Of a stretch of 64,000 nucleotides of DNA, positions 60,713 through 64,000 are shown piece after piece. The DNA comes from Verrucomicrobiaceae bacterium (GTDB lineage Bacteria; Verrucomicrobiota; Verrucomicrobiia; Verrucomicrobiales; DEV007): positions 1-64,000 of the forward strand of contig JAAESJ010000559.1 of assembly GCA_024229495.1 (NCBI GenBank). The letters are read 5' to 3'. The notes beneath the pieces were generated by a model, which saw nothing but the letters and a program-made list of their open reading frames with translations, was not told the origin of the DNA and ran no database searches. Position 1 is the first letter of the stretch; each line of letters begins with the position of its first letter. The position numbers and the translations under genes were made by a program.

Positions 60713-62005
60713 TCACTGCTGCCCATCTACCCGTGCCGCCGTGCGTAAACGCAATCCATTCAGGCGAATAAAGCCGCTGGCATCATCCTGGTTGTAAGCT
60801 TCTTCCGAGCCTCCTTCCATTGTCGCAACGTCCTCACTATACAGGCTCCTGGAACTCTTGACTCCAGCAGCAATGACATTGCCCTTGTAAAGTTTAACCC
60901 TTACTTCCCCGCTAACCCCTTTCTGACTCTCGGTAACCAGTGCCTGGATCGCCTCCCGTTCAGGAGCAAACCAAAATCCATTATACACAAGCTCCGCATA
61001 CTTCGGAATCAACGAATCCCTGATGTGCATCACTTCACGATCCATTGTAAGGCTCTCCATCTGGCGGTGGGAATAATATAAGATGGCCCCTCCGGGAGTC
61101 TCATACACCCCACGGCTCTTCATTCCTACAAATCGATTCTCCACCATATCCACCCGCCCGATACCGTGCATTCCACCCAAGTGGTTCAAGATCAACATCA
61201 CCGCATAGGGCGAAAGTCTCGTATACCCACCATCACCCTGCTGACCTTTGACCCCGAGTTCGTTCATCACCTCCTCAATCCCGTCAAACAATAACCCGAC
61301 TACATCTCCCCTATGAAAAAGCAGCTGCAAATAACCCGGGTTATCCGGAGCTGTCTCCGGAGATTTAGATAGAATATACATGTCCTCACATTCCTTGGCA
61401 CTTGCATCATACCAGGGGTCTTCCAGAATCCCGCTCTCAAAACTAATGTGCAATAAATTACGATCCATCGAGTAAGGCTTTGCTGCACTTGCCTGGACGG
61501 GTATCCCTTCCTTTTCAACATAGGCAATCATTTCAGCACGCCCGGGAAACTCAGCCCTGAAGTCAGCCATTCTCCAAGGAGCAATCATTTCCATCTCTGG
61601 AGCCAGTGAAGCCGCTGCCAGCTCAAAGCGCACCTGATCATTGCCTTTTCCTGTAGCGCCATGAGCAAGCATGCTGGCGCCCTCATCCTTAGCCACCTCG
61701 ATCATGCCTTTAGTTATCAATGGACGGGCAATGCTCGTCCCCAGCCAATACTGCGCCTCATAAATCGCACCTGCCTGGAACATGGGGAAAATAAAGTCAG
61801 AGGCAAATTCCTCCCGCAAATCACCAATAAAGCATTTGGAGGCTCCGGTGCTCAACGCTTTCTCTTCCAAACCATCGAGCTCTTCCCCCTGCCCAACGTC
61901 AGCACAATAGGCTATCACCTCCGCATTGAAGCGTTTTTTTAGCCAAAAAAGTAACACTGAGGTATCAAGCCCCCCGGAATAAGCGACAACAATCTTCTTG
62001 CTCAT
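60713..62005 (-). CDS. argG: Argininosuccinate synthase
   Basis: 430 residues. ATP-pyrophosphatase loop A-Y-S-G-G-L-D-T-S (8-16), [15 protein letters not shown] citrulline/aspartate region, and [10 protein letters not shown]. It joins citrulline and aspartate in arginine synthesis. The length is slightly over the usual ~400, with a normal C-terminus. argH is not next to it. Divergent from fluC by 41 bp. Confidence 0.96.
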   Translation of the reverse strand: MSKKIVVAYSGGLDTSVLLFWLKKRFNAEVIAYCADVGQGEELDGLEEKALSTGASKCFIGDLREEFASDFIFPMFQAGAIYEAQYWLGTSIARPLITKGMIEVAKDEGASMLAHGATGKGNDQVRFELAAASLAPEMEMIAPWRMADFRAEFPGRAEMIAYVEKEGIPVQASAAKPYSMDRNLLHISFESGILEDPWYDASAKECEDMYILSKSPETAPDNPGYLQLLFHRGDVVGLLFDGIEEVMNELGVKGQQGDGGYTRLSPYAVMLILNHLGGMHGIGRVDMVENRFVGMKSRGVYETPGGAILYYSHRQMESLTMDREVMHIRDSLIPKYAELVYNGFWFAPEREAIQALVTESQKGVSGEVRVKLYKGNVIAAGVKSSRSLYSEDVATMEGGSEEAYNQDDASGFIRLNGLRLRTAARVDGQQ

Positions 62006-62046
62006 GGTGGACGGGACACTAGATCACCGCTAAATCTTGTCAATCC

Positions 62047-62415
62047 ATGCAAGCCACAACAGCAACAATTCTTGTCGGTCTGGGCGGTTTCGCGGGGGCG
62101 ATAGCCCGCTGGGGACTCTCCGCCGCAATAAAGTCCACTCTCGATGCTCCTGCTTTCCCTTATCCTACCCTTATTATCAACCTCCTAGGCTGCCTGACAA
62201 TAGGTGTAGCCTACTCCCTTCTGGAGCACAATGAAGCGCTAAAGCTCCTGATTGTAGTGGGTTTTCTGGGCGGCTTCACCACCTTCTCAACATTTGGCCT
62301 CGAAATCTTCAGCCTGATAAGGCTGCAATCGGTGGCTACCGCCGCACTCTACGCAGGATTGAGCACAGTGCTGGGGGTATTATTGGTGTGGGCAGGTTAT
62401 CGGTTAACCAGCTAG
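62047..62415 (+). CDS. fluC: Fluoride channel FluC/CrcB
   Basis: 122 residues, the family length. Four hydrophobic segments, G-G-F-A-G-A-I-A-R-W-G-L near the start, N-L-L-G-C with the central Asn, and the hallmark G-G-F-T-T-F-S-T-F-G-L-E with the pore Phe residues and sodium-site region. It exports fluoride as a dual-topology dimer. No fluoride (crcB) riboswitch core is obvious in the 41-bp gap, so regulation is probably not by riboswitch here. Confidence 0.93.
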   Translation: MQATTATILVGLGGFAGAIARWGLSAAIKSTLDAPAFPYPTLIINLLGCLTIGVAYSLLEHNEALKLLIVVGFLGGFTTFSTFGLEIFSLIRLQSVATAALYAGLSTVLGVLLVWAGYRLTS

Positions 62416-62494
62416 ATCCAAGAGCAAGAATCCCTCTGGCTATTGCAGCAATATCCGCATTAGGCAATCGCTTAATAACAGGTTTCCCCTGTGC

Positions 62495-63259
62495 CTACAC
62501 CTTGGTATTCTTGCATATCTCCGAGAAACTGACAGGATCAAGACCCGCTCCGCCAACCAGTGCTCCATCAACATCCGCCTGGCTCATGAGTTCCTCAGTA
62601 TTCTCCGGCTTGACGCTGCCCCCATATTGAATGCGAATCTTGCTGGAAACATCCTCCCCAAAAATCTCCCCTATCACCTCTCGCGTAAAACGATGGGCTT
62701 CCTGAGCTTGCTCAGGAGAAGCGGTTCGTCCAGTGCCTATAGCCCAAACCGGCTCGTACGCAATAACGCTATCAAGCATTTTATCGGAATCCAGTTCCAT
62801 TAAGCCTTCCGTGAGTTGCCGGCGAAGAACACTCTCCACCTGATCATTATCACGCTCATCTAGAGTTTCTCCGATACAGATAATCGGCTTAACATCGGCA
62901 GCATGCAATGCCTTGGCCTTTTGATTAATCAAGCCGTCATCCTCACCAAAAATACACCGCCGCTCACTGTGCCCAATGATGACGTAATCCACTCCGATTT
63001 CCTGAAGCATTCCAATGCTGATCTCACCGGTGAATGCGCCTTGTTGTTCAAAATGGCAGTTTTGCGAGGCCAGCTGAACCAGTTCACTGTTAACAAGCGC
63101 CTGCTTCGACGCAGACAAAGAAACAAAAGCAGGAGCCAACACAATATCAACGGGACTTGAATCACCAATCAGGTTGTCAAATTCTTCAATGAATTCGACC
63201 GCCTCGGCGGGACCCTTGTGCATCTTCCAGTTAGCGGCAATGATAGGTTTTCGTGACAT
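62495..63259 (-). CDS. tpiA: Triose-phosphate isomerase
   Basis: 254 residues. Catalytic set: A-N-W-K-M-H (Lys), I-I-G-H-S-E-R-R (His) and A-Y-E-P-V-W-A-I-G-T-G (Glu plus loop 6), then Y-G-G-S-V and G-G-A-G-L-D at the phosphate end. It interconverts dihydroxyacetone phosphate and glyceraldehyde-3-phosphate. It follows pgk by 50 bp in the same direction, the common pgk-tpiA order. Confidence 0.97.
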   Translation of the reverse strand: MSRKPIIAANWKMHKGPAEAVEFIEEFDNLIGDSSPVDIVLAPAFVSLSASKQALVNSELVQLASQNCHFEQQGAFTGEISIGMLQEIGVDYVIIGHSERRCIFGEDDGLINQKAKALHAADVKPIICIGETLDERDNDQVESVLRRQLTEGLMELDSDKMLDSVIAYEPVWAIGTGRTASPEQAQEAHRFTREVIGEIFGEDVSSKIRIQYGGSVKPENTEELMSQADVDGALVGGAGLDPVSFSEICKNTKV

Positions 63260-63308
63260 AAATATATCGAGGTTTAATATTTTCGAGTATTGAGGTTCAA
63301 TCGGAAAG

Positions 63309-64000
63309 CTAATCTAATTCATCAAGGGCTGATACACCAGGAAGGTCCCTGCCCTCTAGCAACTCCAAAGACGCACCTCCCCCGGTGGAAATGAAGGTAA
63401 CGTTTTCGGCAAACCCAAACTTCTTGACCGCGGTAACAGAATCCCCGCCACCAATGACGCTCATTGCATCACTGTCAGCAACCGCTTGCGCGATGGCCTT
63501 TGTGCCTCTTGAAAAAGCATTCATCTCAAACACTCCCATCGGGCCATTCCAAACAATGCTCTTCGCCCTGCTGATCACTTGGCAAAATTCCTCAATCGCT
63601 TTCTCTCCGATATCCAGCCCCTCCCATCCGTCACGAATCCCGCCACCCTCTGCATATGGACTGATATTATTTGTTGCCGCATCATCGGAAAAATCGTCAG
63701 CCTCCAGACTATCGGCCGGCAAAAGCAGATTAACCCCCTGCTCACCCGCCTTATCAAGCAATTGCCCGGCAATTACGATATCTTCCTCCACCACATAACT
63801 CTCACCTATATTATGCCCTTGCGCTTTACGGAAAGCATACTGCATAGCACCCCCAATCAGGATTGCGTCCGCTTTATCAAACAAGGCATTAATGACACCA
63901 ATTTTATCACTGACTTTCTTGCCGCCAAGAATGATGACAAAGGGGCGTTGCGGTGCCTCAAGCTCCTCGCTCAAATATTTGAGTTCACGCTCCATGAGCA
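63309..64000 (-). CDS. pgk: Phosphoglycerate kinase, C-terminal part (5' end beyond the right edge)
   Basis: The frame is open to the window edge; ATG 63995 is internal (the codon before it is CTC, giving L-M-E-R-E-L as in other Pgks). Visible C-terminal domain: V-I-L-G-G-K-K-V-S-D-K, I-L-I-G-G-A-M, W-N-G-P-M-G-V-F-E, G-G-G-D-S-V-T-A and S-T-G-G-G-A-S-L-E-L-L-E-G. It phosphorylates ADP from 1,3-bisphosphoglycerate. The N-terminal substrate domain lies outside the window, so about 230 of ~400 residues are seen. Confidence 0.96.
   Translation of the reverse strand, partial: LMERELKYLSEELEAPQRPFVIILGGKKVSDKIGVINALFDKADAILIGGAMQYAFRKAQGHNIGESYVVEEDIVIAGQLLDKAGEQGVNLLLPADSLEADDFSDDAATNNISPYAEGGGIRDGWEGLDIGEKAIEEFCQVISRAKSIVWNGPMGVFEMNAFSRGTKAIAQAVADSDAMSVIGGGDSVTAVKKFGFAENVTFISTGGGASLELLEGRDLPGVSALDELD

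Noticed and set aside
62006-62046. Fluoride riboswitch before fluC
   Set aside because: Only 41 bp between argG and fluC; none of the crcB RNA core is visible.

Overview
The window reads as one chromosomal stretch of a Verrucomicrobiota bacterium (PVC superphylum). The evidence is a Verrucomicrobia/Planctomycete-restricted Minf_1886-type gene (56509-56934), secreted proteins with SLA1-homology (SHD1) domains, two formylglycine sulfatases, a Tat-exported TIM-barrel sugar isomerase-like protein, a BspA-type leucine-rich-repeat giant, secreted PQQ-like beta-propellers, a DUF3500 protein and a mono-haem protein of PVC type. Genes are dense on both strands. I saw no rRNA, tRNA, CRISPR array, insertion sequence or prophage. 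Species cannot be named from the sequence alone.

Layout. 1-7.6 kb: the C-terminal part of a giant LRR_5 protein that enters from the left edge through an 18-bp minisatellite, then a beta-propeller, a small membrane protein, a Tat TIM-barrel protein, an iduronate-2-sulfatase-like sulfatase and a zinc-ribbon membrane protein. 7.6-10 kb: SDR oxidoreductase and a lipoprotein polysaccharide deacetylase. 10.2-17.3 kb: smc, then a 2-oxoacid (pyruvate-type) dehydrogenase E1alpha-E1beta-E2 operon without E3. 17.3-21.3 kb: pterin carbinolamine dehydratase, cysK, a membrane-anchored TPR protein with a 27-bp minisatellite, and a second sulfatase. 21.4-25.5 kb (minus): lipoprotein-tyrA-aroA-cmk-plsC.

25.8-32.3 kb (minus) is the most interesting block: a tightly packed six-gene operon of a large secreted TPR protein, a secreted SHD1/SH3-like protein, ExbB, two ExbDs and a membrane-anchored von Willebrand factor A protein. 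It looks like a proton-motive-force-driven envelope machine in which a vWA protein takes the place of TonB/TolA. A divergent gene encodes a tandemly duplicated retropepsin-like aspartic protease with two SHD1 domains, and two more secreted proteins follow (33.9-35.9 kb). 35.95-36.63 kb has no convincing gene but carries a consensus -10 box and nested inverted repeats.

36.6-42 kb (plus): a zinc-ribbon TPM-domain protein, a TPM-like membrane protein, an IF-1-like S1 protein, three small YqjD/YqjE-type membrane proteins and twin PilT ATPases. 42-50.7 kb: bioF, a glycosyltransferase, a zinc-ribbon membrane protein, an epimerase, a beta-propeller, DUF3500, a mono-haem protein and a polytopic membrane protein. 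51-52 kb: nuoB-nuoC as an isolated pair, preceded by a near-consensus Rex operator. 52-59.5 kb (minus): purine nucleoside phosphorylase, ketopantoate reductase, a full-length M16 protease, the Minf_1886-type gene, a 50-residue membrane ORF that overlaps it, two secreted or anchored unknowns and an FmdB zinc ribbon. 59.7-64 kb: L,D-transpeptidase lipoprotein, rhodanese, argG, fluC, tpiA and the C-terminal half of pgk running off the right edge.

Together the genes cover core metabolism (aromatic amino acids, arginine, cysteine, biotin, pantothenate, glycolysis, pyruvate oxidation, Complex I), chromosome segregation and an unusually large set of envelope and secreted proteins typical of polysaccharide-degrading Verrucomicrobiota.
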